DNA of 64,000 nucleotides from Thermoguttaceae bacterium (GTDB lineage: Bacteria; Planctomycetota; Planctomycetia; Pirellulales; Thermoguttaceae), in NCBI GenBank assembly GCA_017939795.1, contig JAGBAA010000097.1, positions 1 to 64,000 of the forward strand. Direction: 5' to 3'. A program made the translations under genes and the position numbers. The notes beneath the pieces are model-generated. The model saw only the letters and a program-made list of their open reading frames with translations, was not told the DNA's origin and searched no databases. Positions within the stretch are counted from its first letter, which is position 1, and each line of letters opens with the position of its first letter. Below, piece by piece: positions 8,453-17,880 of this stretch.

Positions 8453-9293
8453 TGGTTTTCGCGGGAAAACCGTTTGAGGATCGCTGCGAGGCGAATCCGG
8501 ACATGGACCGAGTGCCGGGCTTTATGCCTGCGGACTCACACGGCCCGTCCATTCCGCTTTCATACAAAAATACACTATTTACGAACCGTTTGCAAATTTG
8601 CAGCAATGAAAAAAAACCAAAAATACAAATTTTCAAAAATTTTATTTTAGTGGCGCAAAATACACAAAATTTGCCGGCGGTCTGTAATCGGTTTTCTGTA
8701 GGAATACATTTTAAAAACAGTATATCCGGGAACGGTCACGATGCTGGACATTTCCCGGGATAAACAAAATGAACTGGAGCTGGACAGGACAGATCTCATG
8801 CTGTCAGGAAGGATGAAAAACATTTCCATGTGTCCGGGAAAGGAAACCGGTATTTTTCGGGAAAAGGCCTGGAAATGCGAAGTCCCGGGGCTCCAGTTTT
8901 CAGGAACGATAGTTTGTATCGACATTTGGCGGCCGGTTTCTTAATTTTTTACCGCGGACAGCTGACAGATGAAAAAACCATCCAGTAGCTCATATGCCAT
9001 ATTTTACACCAAAGTTTCAGAATGTCTACCAAATTTTAACAAAAAAGTCAATGAAAATACAAAAAAATACAAAATATTTAATTTTAAGCCGAATGGGATG
9101 AAAAGCGTCTTTAGAGAATGGTTCGTTTTGCGCTGATTGCCTATCTTTGCTAATCGGAATGTTTTTTTCTTTAATTTCGAGAATTTTGACGATTTTGATA
9201 GAATTATCTCATGCAGACCGTGAATTTAAGGTACAATAGAGTAAGTTACAAAAGTGATATTTTATAGGGAAGTAATTTATCCGAAGGGTAACA
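8453..9293. other. Long intergenic stretch without a convincing gene
   Basis: These 841 bases separate the divergent sigma factor and DUF1571 genes. They are A/T-rich, especially 8980-9250. A 67-codon frame at 8741-8944 (plus) and a 92-codon frame at 8647-8925 (minus) overlap each other, lack good ribosome binding sites and resemble nothing I know. On the minus strand near 9010-9050 there are TTGACT and TAAAAT elements that could belong to a promoter with a leader of over 500 bases for the sigma factor gene, but their spacing is poor. I find no tRNA or recognised structured RNA. Confidence 0.4.
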
Positions 9294-10994
9294 ATGAGAG
9301 ATTTCCTGAGACTGGTATATCTGATTTGTTTTTTGGTCGTCATTTATGTGCTATGTCTGATGACGGACCGGGAACAGGGTCTGAATGAACAGGAGCTTGC
9401 AGAGTGCATGGATTACAGCGAGCTGAAACAGGCTCAGACTCTGGAATTTCATGACGAACTGGAAACGCTCCGTAAAGTGCTTGAAAAAGAGGTTCCCAGG
9501 AAAAAGCGTTTCATTTTTCGGAATATTGCAGAAGATGAGCGTGAAAAGCTGAAGGAGAATATCGCACAGACGGCACAGGAGCTGCGTGAAGATGCGGCAG
9601 CTCAGCTGGAGCGTCCTGTTCCGCCGATTTTTCTGCGTGAGGACGGGAAGATGAAGGCCTCGACGTACGAGATCCGAAACATGGAGGAGTATTTTGCTGC
9701 GCAGGATAGGCAGAAGACGGAAGAGCCCGAAGCAGAGGAGAAGGAATACAGGAGCGGAAAAGCGGAATATTCCCGCCGCTCTGTTTATGCCGGAAACTGG
9801 AAATATCTGAATCCGATGCAGTCTGCGTGGATCGGGCATCTTTCTGAGAAGAAACGGAATAAAACGCCTGTGCTCGAGCGTCCTTTCGGAGATTCGATGG
9901 AGGCACCCGCTCTGCTCTCTGCGGTACATGCGGGAGAAACGCAGCAGGAGTACAGTAAATCGGGATTGACCGGATTTAAAGAGATCGGGTTTGAAGATAC
10001 CGCATCCGAAGAAATGGGCGTGCAGACGGAAAATGAGAACTCGGCGTCGACGCTTGACAGTGTTCTTGATGACGCTGTTGAGCAGGAGGCCCAGGAGGGG
10101 GAAGATCCTCCTGTGCAGGAGGCAGGAAGAGGGAACTTTACGAAGAAGAGCGGCGGCGAAAACCTTTTGAATGTGCGGCCGAAGGAGAATACTTCCGGTA
10201 TCGCGGAGCCGTATGATCATTCGGAGGGGCTCCGAACACTGCGTTATTTCAATCAGCTTGCCAAAAAGCGTCTGGAAACGTACGATCAGGAGATTCGGGA
10301 CTATTCCTGCATTTTGTATAAATGGGACGGGACGAATACGGCCGTCGACGGCAAGGACGTGATGGAGATCAAACTTCGGGAAGAACCGTACAGCATTTAT
10401 GCACGCACGCTTTATCCGAAGAAATTCAGCGGCCGGGAGTGGCTTTACTGGAGCGGACACTATCAGGATGAACTTCTGGTCTACGGCGGTCCGAAACTGC
10501 CGAAAACGCTTTCGGTGAAGCTGGATTCTGCCGCGGTCCGGAATTACTCGACACGGTCGGTGATGCAGATGGGATTCCGGCGTCTTTTGGAAGAGCTTGT
10601 GGAGCTTTCCAATGATGAATCGCTGTTTCAGCATTCTGTCATCCAGTATTTTGGCGAAGCGAAGGTCGGAGACAGGAACTGTCAGGCTCTCCAGATCACG
10701 TTCCTTAAACCGCATGTCGTCGGTGAGGATGATTTTTACCGGATCCAGATCTATGTGGATCAGGAACTCCAGCTTCCGATCCATCTGATCATCTACGATT
10801 GGCCGGAAATGGGAATGGAGCCGAAGATCCGCGAATCGTATCTTTACGTCATCCGGGAGATGAATCCGGGATTCACGGATGAGGATTTCTGCCATTTGAA
10901 TCCGGAGTACAGTTTCAGTACCTTCCTTCCGCGCATGAAAAACGAGGTCGAACAGCTGAAGCAGGAGTTCCAGTTTCCGGATAAAGGGAAATGA
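9294..10994 (+). CDS. Membrane-anchored DUF1571 protein
   Basis: A 566-residue protein with an N-terminal membrane segment (residues 5-23, LRLVYLICFLVVIYVLCLM), a long charged, poorly conserved middle, and from about residue 310 a DUF1571-type domain: YDQEIRDYSCILYKWDG, LREEPYSIYARTLYPKKFSG, REWLYWSGHYQDELLVYGG, and a C-terminal half with IQIYVDQELQLPIHLIIYDWP. The family is frequent in planctomycetes, is probably extracytoplasmic and has no established function; the fold resembles outer-membrane lipoprotein-sorting proteins, which I offer only as inference. The next gene starts about 190 bases downstream after a spacer with a G8 tract. Confidence 0.8.
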   Translation: MRDFLRLVYLICFLVVIYVLCLMTDREQGLNEQELAECMDYSELKQAQTLEFHDELETLRKVLEKEVPRKKRFIFRNIAEDEREKLKENIAQTAQELREDAAAQLERPVPPIFLREDGKMKASTYEIRNMEEYFAAQDRQKTEEPEAEEKEYRSGKAEYSRRSVYAGNWKYLNPMQSAWIGHLSEKKRNKTPVLERPFGDSMEAPALLSAVHAGETQQEYSKSGLTGFKEIGFEDTASEEMGVQTENENSASTLDSVLDDAVEQEAQEGEDPPVQEAGRGNFTKKSGGENLLNVRPKENTSGIAEPYDHSEGLRTLRYFNQLAKKRLETYDQEIRDYSCILYKWDGTNTAVDGKDVMEIKLREEPYSIYARTLYPKKFSGREWLYWSGHYQDELLVYGGPKLPKTLSVKLDSAAVRNYSTRSVMQMGFRRLLEELVELSNDESLFQHSVIQYFGEAKVGDRNCQALQITFLKPHVVGEDDFYRIQIYVDQELQLPIHLIIYDWPEMGMEPKIRESYLYVIREMNPGFTDEDFCHLNPEYSFSTFLPRMKNEVEQLKQEFQFPDKGK

Positions 10995-11039
10995 TCCGAA
11001 AAAAAAGGAAAAATTTAAAAGATTTCTCCAAAAAACGGC

Positions 11040-11047
11040 GGGGGGGG
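11040..11047 (+). repeat. Intergenic G8 homopolymer
   Basis: Eight consecutive G, 135 bases before the start of the acidic-protein gene and about 25 bases upstream of a possible -10 box TATGAT (11072-11077). One of four G8 tracts in the window, all intergenic. Confidence 0.7.
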
Positions 11048-11181
11048 CTAGTATTTCCCCGGCGGTTGGAGTATGATAGGAAGGACTGAAGAGCGTTCTT
11101 TCGGAATGGAAGTCGCACACGGCCCGATCGTTCGGGCGGAGTCCAGGCAAGTAAACATTTTCAGAAGAGACAGGAATCATT

Positions 11182-11586
11182 ATGGCGAAACGACCAACCC
11201 GGCGCGGCAGCCGCCCTTACGATGAAGATGATTTTCAGGATAATGAAGTGATGGAAGAACTCGAAGACGACGCGGACGATTTCGAGGATGACGAACAGGA
11301 TGACTACTCTGAGGCTGAAGAGGAAGAGGAGGAACGTCCGCGCAGACGTTCGCGCAAAAAGTCTGCATCCTCTGCCCCGGTTTCCCGGAAACGTGCTGCG
11401 GAAGCGGCCGTCGGCAAGGAAGTGCGTCTGAAGGCATTTTGGGGAGTTTATTCCCAGAATATGCAGTGCGTTGAGACTTTCGAGTTTGCTCAGAAAGAAG
11501 CTGCGCTGAAGAAGGCGGCGGAACTGGAAGAAAGCAAAAAAATGCTGTTCTTCGTGAAATTGGATAAAAAAGTCATTGAGTCCTGA
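11182..11586 (+). CDS. Conserved planctomycete acidic protein
   Basis: A 134-residue protein. Residues 1-50 are almost all acidic (EELEDDADDFEDDEQDDYSE), residues 51-75 are basic (RPRRRSRKKS), and residues 80-134 form a compact domain, VRLKAFWGVYSQNMQCVETF followed by an Ala/Lys/Glu helix and MLFFVKLDKKVI. From memory this C-terminal pattern recurs in many planctomycete genomes without a known role. No signal peptide. The ATG follows AGAGACAGGA at a workable distance. It sits 40 bases upstream of the lipoprotein gene, with which it is likely co-transcribed. Confidence 0.75.
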   Translation: MAKRPTRRGSRPYDEDDFQDNEVMEELEDDADDFEDDEQDDYSEAEEEEEERPRRRSRKKSASSAPVSRKRAAEAAVGKEVRLKAFWGVYSQNMQCVETFEFAQKEAALKKAAELEESKKMLFFVKLDKKVIES

Positions 11587-11626
11587 GTGAGAGACTCGAA
11601 AACCTGGAAAAAGGAAACTTGAAAAT

Positions 11627-12253
11627 ATGAAAAAATTTGTGAAGTGTTTTACGCTGGCAGTTTGTCTTGCGGCAGTTTCGGTCTCCTGTGTCGGATGCGG
11701 CGGAGGAAAGGGCGGCGCGGCATCGCAGATCTCCTCTTCGGCAGTGAAACTTGGTGAAGCTGCCGACTATGACGGCGGCGTGACCATGGCGGCTCCGGAA
11801 GGATGGGAACAGGCTGGACGGCAGAGCTCCATCATCGTGAAGTTCGACAATCCGGCGGTGGACGGTCAGAGCGTGTTCGTCAAGAATCCGAAAAAAGCCC
11901 AGATCACGACCCTGGCATCGGAAGATGATGCGAAAAATTCCGGCCTGAAAGGGGAACTGAATGAGTTCGGCGCGTACAAATGGATGACGAAGACCTACCA
12001 GTCCCGCGACAGCGAAGAGAACCGTTTCGACAATCTGAGCTGCACGACGGTCCAGTTTGGAAAAGAATTCGAAGTCATCGTCCGCGGATACCGGAATCAG
12101 AATACGGATGCAGAAGGTGTCATGCGTGCGGTTCTTTCCGGGATCAAATTTGCCGAATCAACGGCTTCGGCTGCACCGGCTGAAGAAGCCGCAGGTACGG
12201 AAGATGCCGCGGAAGATGCCGGTGAATTCGACCCGAACAGCTTTGAACTTTAA
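11627..12253 (+). CDS. Small secreted lipoprotein, unknown function
   Basis: A 208-residue protein with a typical lipoprotein signal: MKKF, a hydrophobic run (ALAVCLAAVSVSC region) and the lipobox VGC followed by a glycine-rich linker. The mature part contains 'GVTMAAPEGWEQAGRQSSIIVKF', suggesting a beta-rich domain of the kind found in PsbP-like or DUF1795-like lipoproteins, and ends in an acidic Ala/Glu tail. Function unknown. It is followed by a strong terminator. Confidence 0.8.
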   Translation: MKKFVKCFTLAVCLAAVSVSCVGCGGGKGGAASQISSSAVKLGEAADYDGGVTMAAPEGWEQAGRQSSIIVKFDNPAVDGQSVFVKNPKKAQITTLASEDDAKNSGLKGELNEFGAYKWMTKTYQSRDSEENRFDNLSCTTVQFGKEFEVIVRGYRNQNTDAEGVMRAVLSGIKFAESTASAAPAEEAAGTEDAAEDAGEFDPNSFEL

Positions 12254-12277
12254 TTTCGGATAAATTTTCCATTCCTT

Positions 12278-12316
12278 AAAAAAAGAGCTTTGCCTTTCCG
12301 GTACGGCTCTTTTTTT
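12278..12316 (+). terminator. Rho-independent terminator after the lipoprotein gene
   Basis: AAAAAAAGAGC (12278-12288) pairs with GCTCTTTTTTT (12306-12316), 25 bases after the stop codon. Confidence 0.85.
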
Positions 12317-12422
12317 AGGGGATGAGTTTCCCTGCCGCTTTTGAAATTGAATAGAACGTTTGTTTTCCCAAACCGGGAATTTGCCCTTCCTTTAAATTTT
12401 TCCTGACCTGCAGACCTGCCCT

Positions 12423-13877
12423 ATGGACCCGCTTTTGATCCTTTTGCTCGGACTTTGTGTCGTCATCGGCCTGATTATGGGATTCCGTGTGAATCCTTTT
12501 CTGGCTCTCCTTACCGCTGCGCTGACCGTCAGTTTTCTCACACCGCCGGCAGCTGGGACGGAAGGAGTGTGGAGTGCTCAGGTCTCGCGTGTGGCGGCGG
12601 CTCTCGGTGAAATGGCGGGCAAGATCACGATTTTGATCGCGATGGGGGCACTCATCGGTCAGGCGATGACCCGCAGCGGTGCGGCAGACCGGATCGTTCA
12701 GACGATCGTCGGCTGGTTCGGAAGGGAGCGGATGCCGTCGGCACTGCTTTCAAGCGGTTTCCTCCTTTCGATCCCCGTTTTCTACGACGCGACCTTCTAT
12801 CTTCTCCTTCCGCTGGCGCGTGCCGTTTACCGAATGACGCAGAAACACTACGTTCTTTACCTGCTGGCGATCGGTTTCGGAGCCACGCTTTCGCATACGC
12901 TGGTCCCGCCGACGCCGGGACCTCTGATGGTGGCGAAAGAGATGGAGATCCCCATCGGGACCATGATGCTTCTGAGTACCATGGTCGGGATCTGCACGAT
13001 GCCGTTTGCGCTGCTGATCGCGAAGTTTCTCGACAGGACACTTCCTGCTCCCGAGATCCAGGATGAGACGATCCGGGCATCCCTCTTGCCGACCTCTGAA
13101 CGGCCTGCCGACCTTCTTTGCGAAAACGGGTCCGAAAAAGAGGTTGAAGCCCGAAGGCTTCCCTCGTTCTTTGCCGCGGTCCTGCCGATCCTTCTGCCGG
13201 TCGTTCTTATTGCGGGAGCGTCCATTACCCAGACACTGACAGAAAACGGTCTCCTTGTCTGGAGTGAGTCTGCGCAGGTCTGGCAGAAGTGCATTTATTT
13301 TGCCGGCGATGCCCAGACCGCACTGATGCTTTCCGCTCTGACCGCGCTGGGGATCATGGCCTGCACGCAGAAAATGAGCCTTCGGGAGATCGAAAAAGAA
13401 ACCGCCGCCGCTCTCCAGTCTGCCGGGACCATTATTTTGATCACCAGTGCCGGCGGTGCATTCGGCGCGATGCTCCGTACATGCGGAGTCGGCACACGGA
13501 TCGAGGAACTCATGCTCTCCGGAAACGGAACGATGTCGGGACTCGGTGTCCTGCTGCTGGCATTCGCGGCCGCCTCGATGATCAAGACGGCACAGGGATC
13601 CAGCACGACCGCGATGATCACGACCGCCGGGATCTTCTCTACCCTTGGACTCCAGGCTTCGATGCTTGGATTCCATCCGGGATATGTTGCCGTCGCCATT
13701 GGAGTCGGGTCGTGCGTGACGGGATGGATGAACGACAGCGGGTTCTGTATTTTCGCGAGCATGAGCGGAATGAAAGAGACCGACGTTTTGCGGACATGGA
13801 CCCTTGGGCTTGCACTCATGGGAACGGCCGGCATTTGCGTCACCATGATCTTGAGTCAGCTCCTGCCGATGATTTAG
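12423..13877 (+). CDS. GntP-family gluconate/organic-acid:H+ symporter
   Basis: A 484-residue integral membrane protein with a dozen or more hydrophobic segments. Family signatures include the N-terminal LLILLLGLCVVIGLIM, the block GFLLSIPVFYDATFYLLLPLARAV and LSHTLVPPTPGPLMVAKEM, and near the C-terminus AQGSSTTAMITTAG and WMNDSGFCIFASMSG. GntP proteins import gluconate or similar sugar acids (idonate, glycerate, lactate-type acids) with protons across the inner membrane; which substrate is used here cannot be told. No sugar-acid kinase or dehydratase lies alongside. Length is normal for the family. Confidence 0.92.
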   Translation: MDPLLILLLGLCVVIGLIMGFRVNPFLALLTAALTVSFLTPPAAGTEGVWSAQVSRVAAALGEMAGKITILIAMGALIGQAMTRSGAADRIVQTIVGWFGRERMPSALLSSGFLLSIPVFYDATFYLLLPLARAVYRMTQKHYVLYLLAIGFGATLSHTLVPPTPGPLMVAKEMEIPIGTMMLLSTMVGICTMPFALLIAKFLDRTLPAPEIQDETIRASLLPTSERPADLLCENGSEKEVEARRLPSFFAAVLPILLPVVLIAGASITQTLTENGLLVWSESAQVWQKCIYFAGDAQTALMLSALTALGIMACTQKMSLREIEKETAAALQSAGTIILITSAGGAFGAMLRTCGVGTRIEELMLSGNGTMSGLGVLLLAFAAASMIKTAQGSSTTAMITTAGIFSTLGLQASMLGFHPGYVAVAIGVGSCVTGWMNDSGFCIFASMSGMKETDVLRTWTLGLALMGTAGICVTMILSQLLPMI

Positions 13878-13921
13878 AGCGGCGGATTTCTGATTTTCCC
13901 CCTTGGACTGGAGTTTGTACT

Positions 13922-13929
13922 GGGGGGGG
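13922..13929 (+). repeat. Intergenic G8 homopolymer
   Basis: Eight consecutive G, 45 bases past the GntP stop codon, in the 326-base spacer before the LysM gene. The spacer otherwise holds a possible -10 box TAAACT (14154-14159) without a clear -35. Confidence 0.7.
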
Positions 13930-14203
13930 CTTTTGCCGTAGAGAAGGCAGAAAAGAACACGTGCGCAGTCATTCTGTGAACCGTTCTGCCCTCTTCGTAT
14001 TTTCAGTGGTGAAATTCAAGTCTTTTCCGGATCATAGCCGGATCTTTTCCCGAACTTGCTGTTTTGCAGCCTGAACGGAAATTTTTTGGGATTTTTTCTT
14101 GAAATTTTGGCAAAAAGATGAATTTTACTCTGTTCGAGAAAAGAAATTTTCGCTAAACTCTACCCAGAATGGAATAAAGTCCCGTAATGGAGTGTTTGCC
14201 GAA

Positions 14204-16336
14204 ATGGAAATGTTGCGTACTGTCATCGTGGCGCTTTTTTTTGCCGGAATTACTGTCAGCTCATACTATTTCTTGAGTTCGTCCCCGTTCCCGTGGGAAA
14301 ATCGCGGGATGGAAACTGTGCAAAACGGCATTTCGCCGGAGGCTGGCATTCCGCAGATCGAGAGCGGCGGGGAACGCACTTTTGCGCAGGATGGACCTTT
14401 TGCGCCTCCGGCATCTGCGGTTTCGATGGAAGGATCGGAACTGCCGCAGCTGAATGAACTTTTGCCGGAAAATGACCAGCAGTCCGCGAATGGCCTTCCA
14501 TCTGCGAACGGCCAGCTGGCCGCGAATGACGGTATGCAGAATATGAACGGCTCTTTGCCCATTCCTCAAAATGGTCTGGAAAATACGGTTCCTGGAGCGG
14601 TCAATGGCCCGGAATCGGCGTCCGGTTACGCTCAGGAGATGAATGCCGGTCTGGGATCTGGTGAGAGGACGATGCCGCTCAAAGCACCGGAATCGGATGC
14701 TCTGGCCAATACGCAGTCGCTTCCTCCGCTTGAAAATGCTCCGGTTTCGCCGTTTGATGCGGCTCCGAATGTTCCGGAACCGGTCGCGGTTCAGCCGGAG
14801 ATCCAGGTCGGCGCAGAATTGAACAGTTTTTCGGAAGACGCTCCGGCCCTGCCGCAGTCTGGGGCGGGATCGGCCTCTCCGATGATCTCGGGATCCGGGG
14901 CGGGAACTCTCCCCATGCCGGCTCCGCTTTCTTCAGAAGCTCCTGCAGCACCCGCGCTCTCCGACACGGAAACCACTCTGCCGGCAGAGGGACTTTCGGT
15001 TCCTGAAGCGAATGCCGTATCTGGAAACGCTTCCGCGATCGCTCCTGCACCTGCTCCCGCAAATGATGGACTCACCAACCCGCTGCGTTCCCAGTCTGCT
15101 CCGGTCAGTCCCGCATCCGATGTGTCCTCGATGAACGCGCCATCGATGAACGCGCCGTCGGCGAACGTGTCTTCTGCTCCGGAAACGGCACCTGCTGCGC
15201 CTTCGGTTTCGGCTGAAAATGCGATCCCTCTTCCCTCAGCTTCCGAGATGCCGGAAAATGCATCTTCCGCAGCTCCTTCGGCAGGTGCCGGTGAAGATCA
15301 GGCCGTTCGTGAGTATTTGAAAACTGCTGCAGAAAAAATGCAGAAAGGTGAAGCACTGGAAGTCCTTCGGGCGATGAGCCGATTTTATGGAGATTCGCGT
15401 TACTCCGCAGAAGATCTCGCAGAACTGACGAACATTCTGGTTCAGGCCGCGACACAGGTGATCTACTCCCAGCAGAGTTTTCTGGAACCTGCGTACGTGA
15501 TCCAGCCGGGCGATACGCTTGAGAAAATTGCGGCGCAGTACCAGATCCCGGCGGAATTTATTGCGCGCGTCAACGGCCTCCAGGCACCGTATGATCTTCA
15601 GCCCGGAACGCAGCTGAAAGTCGTTCGCGGTCCATTCCAGGCGATCGTCTGGCTGGATCGGCACGAGATGGTCCTGACGCTTCGCGGGCTTTTTGCCGGA
15701 CGATTCTGGATCGGCGTCGGCGGCGATCTGGCGGTAAAAGACGGTGATTTTCAGTTCGGCCGGAAAATGCAGGACCCTGCGGCACTTTCCGGAGGAAACG
15801 GTTTCGAATTCATGCAGTTTGCCGGTGAAGGCAATCCGGTACTGAAAGTCCATGCGGCAGACGCGAGCCAGATCGGCACGAATGCGCCCGCCGGCGGGAT
15901 CCTGATGACGCAGGTCGACATCGACAGTCTCGGAGCACTCCTTGGTCCAGGCTCGCAGCTGATCATGCGGTGTGTTTCGCCGAAATGCGTCGTGAAGTCT
16001 TCCGTGCCGACTCCTTCTGCTCCCGTGTCTGCTCCCGGTCCTGTACCGGTAAATCAGGCGGTCGGTACTCAGGCAGCAGTTGCGGAACCGGCGGTTTCGG
16101 CTTCCCCCGCCGCTCCGGAAACGATGGCAGTTCCGGCTTCTCCGGCAGCTGTGGAAACTCCAGTAAATCTGGAAACTCCGGCAGCTCCCATGCCTGCGTC
16201 TGGTCTTGACGGCGGACTTCCGGATACACTTCCGGGCACGATGCCTTCGGCAGACGGGCTGAATGCGGGACCGACGGTCATTCCTGCAGAAGGCGGAGCT
16301 GGTGAATTGCCGGATGAACTTCCCCCGATGCTTTAA
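14204..16336 (+). CDS. LysM protein with a degenerate L,D-transpeptidase-like domain
   Basis: A 710-residue envelope protein. Residues 3-22 form an N-terminal membrane segment or uncleaved signal. A long Pro/Ala/Ser/Glu-rich region follows (about 25-375), then a LysM peptidoglycan-binding motif (about 431-478, YVIQPGDTLEKIAAQYQIP), then a YkuD-like domain beginning GPFQAIVWLDRHEMVLTL (about 480-595), and a Pro/Ala-rich tail. In active L,D-transpeptidases the end of the domain reads H...S-[HR]-G-C-[IV]-R; here His550 is kept but the following block is PAGGILM, with Gly565 in place of the nucleophilic cysteine and Leu in place of the arginine. It is therefore probably inactive as a transpeptidase. 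A TTG start 105 bases upstream is possible but ATG at 14204 directly precedes the hydrophobic segment. Confidence 0.82.
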   Translation: MEMLRTVIVALFFAGITVSSYYFLSSSPFPWENRGMETVQNGISPEAGIPQIESGGERTFAQDGPFAPPASAVSMEGSELPQLNELLPENDQQSANGLPSANGQLAANDGMQNMNGSLPIPQNGLENTVPGAVNGPESASGYAQEMNAGLGSGERTMPLKAPESDALANTQSLPPLENAPVSPFDAAPNVPEPVAVQPEIQVGAELNSFSEDAPALPQSGAGSASPMISGSGAGTLPMPAPLSSEAPAAPALSDTETTLPAEGLSVPEANAVSGNASAIAPAPAPANDGLTNPLRSQSAPVSPASDVSSMNAPSMNAPSANVSSAPETAPAAPSVSAENAIPLPSASEMPENASSAAPSAGAGEDQAVREYLKTAAEKMQKGEALEVLRAMSRFYGDSRYSAEDLAELTNILVQAATQVIYSQQSFLEPAYVIQPGDTLEKIAAQYQIPAEFIARVNGLQAPYDLQPGTQLKVVRGPFQAIVWLDRHEMVLTLRGLFAGRFWIGVGGDLAVKDGDFQFGRKMQDPAALSGGNGFEFMQFAGEGNPVLKVHAADASQIGTNAPAGGILMTQVDIDSLGALLGPGSQLIMRCVSPKCVVKSSVPTPSAPVSAPGPVPVNQAVGTQAAVAEPAVSASPAAPETMAVPASPAAVETPVNLETPAAPMPASGLDGGLPDTLPGTMPSADGLNAGPTVIPAEGGAGELPDELPPML

Positions 16337-16349
16337 TTGCCGGTCCCTA

Positions 16350-16377
16350 TCGACTTTTTTTGGAAATTCGGTATAAT
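16350..16377 (+). promoter_or_regulatory. Probable promoter of pyrE
   Basis: TCGACT (16350-16355), 16-base spacer, consensus TATAAT (16372-16377), about 80 bases before the pyrE start. Confidence 0.55.
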
Positions 16378-16456
16378 GAATGGAACTGCGGAAACGCAGG
16401 CGATTTTCATCGATTCCATTTTTCACCTCCTTTCCATTTTATGAAGGATCAAAACC

Positions 16457-17014
16457 ATGTACGATTCCAATGAATTGAAACAGCTGCTCCTTGACCGGGC
16501 ACTCAAATTCGGTGACTTCATTCTTGCTTCCGGCAAAAAGGCCAAGTACTACTGCGACAGCAAACAGATCACCCTCAGCTCCAAAGGTGTGCGTCTCGTG
16601 GGTGAGGGAATGCTTCAGCTGATGGAAGGTGAAGATTTTCCTGCCGCAGTCGGCGGAATGTCGATCGGTGCCGATCCGATCGTCGCTTCGATCATCACGA
16701 TGGCGGATGTGCAGGGGAAGGAACTCCAGGGATTCCTCGTCCGTAAGGAAGCAAAAGGTCATGGAACGAATAAATTCATCGAAGGTCCCGTGAAACCCGG
16801 CGATTCCGTCATCATCGTTGAAGATGTCGTCACGACCGGCGGTTCGTCTCTGAAGGCGATCGAACGTGCGGAAGAATTCGGTCTGAAAGTGAAGATGGTC
16901 CTCGCGATCCTCGACCGTATGGAAGGCGGCCGTGAAGCATTCGCCAAGGCGGGATACGAACTGAAGAGCCTCTTCACGATCCGGGATTTCGGCATTGAAC
17001 CGCCGCAGGAATGA
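16457..17014 (+). CDS. pyrE: Orotate phosphoribosyltransferase
   Basis: A 185-residue cytoplasmic enzyme converting orotate and PRPP to orotidine 5'-monophosphate in pyrimidine synthesis. The type I PRTase PRPP-binding loop VIIVEDVVTTGGSSLKAIE is at about residues 116-134; the flexible-loop lysines lie in VRKEAKGHGTNK (about 95-106); the N-terminal LKFGDFILASGKKAKYYCDS motif is typical of PyrE. No decarboxylase domain is fused. The gene stands alone, away from other pyr genes, with its own promoter and a candidate terminator. Confidence 0.93.
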   Translation: MYDSNELKQLLLDRALKFGDFILASGKKAKYYCDSKQITLSSKGVRLVGEGMLQLMEGEDFPAAVGGMSIGADPIVASIITMADVQGKELQGFLVRKEAKGHGTNKFIEGPVKPGDSVIIVEDVVTTGGSSLKAIERAEEFGLKVKMVLAILDRMEGGREAFAKAGYELKSLFTIRDFGIEPPQE

Positions 17015-17032
17015 GGCGGATGAGCTTTGAGG

Positions 17033-17085
17033 AAAAGGGAGAGGTCCGCAGGAAAAACGAAATGTGAATTTCTCCCTTTTGCCTT
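17033..17085 (+). terminator. Long-loop hairpin after pyrE
   Basis: AAAAGGGAGA (17033-17042) pairs perfectly with TCTCCCTTTT (17071-17080), followed by GCCTTTTTC. The 28-base loop is long for a terminator. Confidence 0.55.
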
Positions 17086-17173
17086 TTTCTGGAAATATCG
17101 TCTTCGAGTGTGGTTTGTGTATTGGAAAATACGGGAACATGGAAGCTCGAGAGCATTTCGAATGGGACCAAAA

Positions 17174-17554
17174 ATGTTGGATCGATTTTGGATTTTACTG
17201 CTTGCGTGTACTTTCATGACCGGTTCGCTTACCGGCTGCGCTTCTTTTGTGTCCCGACATCGGGAAGATCCGGATTCTCTCGCATATGAGGTTCAGGAAG
17301 CGCAGGGAGAGACGGAAGCCGATGCGTCTGCCGGATCCGCGAAAGAAAAAAGATGGAACGGGAGAAACGGACGCCTTTTCGGAAGAAAAAGAGAGCCGGT
17401 CTCTGACGATACGGACAGCGGAACGGAAAATTCAAAAGATGAAACGGATCCGGGAACCGAAACGGAAAAGAAAAAACGTGCACCGAAGGGATTTCTTTAC
17501 GGCGGTCTTTCGTCGGAAGCCCGTGAGATCGAAGATAGTCTGTACGGCAGCTGA
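17174..17554 (+). CDS. Small planctomycete lipoprotein
   Basis: A 126-residue lipoprotein: hydrophobic signal MLDRFWILLLACTFMTGS followed by the lipobox LTGC (cysteine near residue 22). The mature part is highly charged and low-complexity, with a short C-terminal motif GGLSSEAREIEDSLY that I recall at the ends of other planctomycete lipoproteins. No catalytic motif. An alternative start (MGPK) lies four codons upstream at 17162. It may be in the prfB leader region but reads independently. Confidence 0.65.
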   Translation: MLDRFWILLLACTFMTGSLTGCASFVSRHREDPDSLAYEVQEAQGETEADASAGSAKEKRWNGRNGRLFGRKREPVSDDTDSGTENSKDETDPGTETEKKKRAPKGFLYGGLSSEAREIEDSLYGS

Positions 17555-17880
17555 ACCTCTGTATCGCGGGACCGATGGCTGATGAACCGTCAAATCGGGC
17601 GGCAGCCGGAAGAACTTTTTCGACGGACCGCGATCGGGAATTTTTGGCGGATACCTCAGGGCTGGAAGTTCTGCGAAATATTTACGTCCGGGAATTCTGC
17701 AGCATTGGGAATGGACTCAATTTTGTGGGACATCGTGAAGTTCCGGAGAAATTTTACGGATGCCGGCCTCCCCCCTGTTCTTTTTTGCAAAATCTGGTAA
17801 AATAAGAAAATCTGTTTTTGCCATCCTCACGGCCTGCGGAAAACCGGGGCCGACGATACGCAGCAAACCTGGGATCAACT
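17555..17880. other. Spacer before prfB
   Basis: These 326 bases contain short overlapping frames (for example 17575-17805) without ribosome binding sites or recognisable products. A possible -10 box TAAAAT lies near 17797 but its -35 is poor. I see nothing else. Confidence 0.4.

Noticed and set aside
8741-8944. Small gene in the spacer upstream of the DUF1571 gene
   Set aside because: No credible initiation site or similarity; overlaps an equally poor frame on the other strand.
9351-11180. 609-codon minus-strand frame opposite the DUF1571 gene
   Set aside because: Basic antisense frame without a start signal; the plus strand has the recognised domain.
14099-14203. N-terminal extension of the LysM protein from a TTG
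   Set aside because: The extension is polar, lacks a ribosome binding site and would bury the membrane segment.
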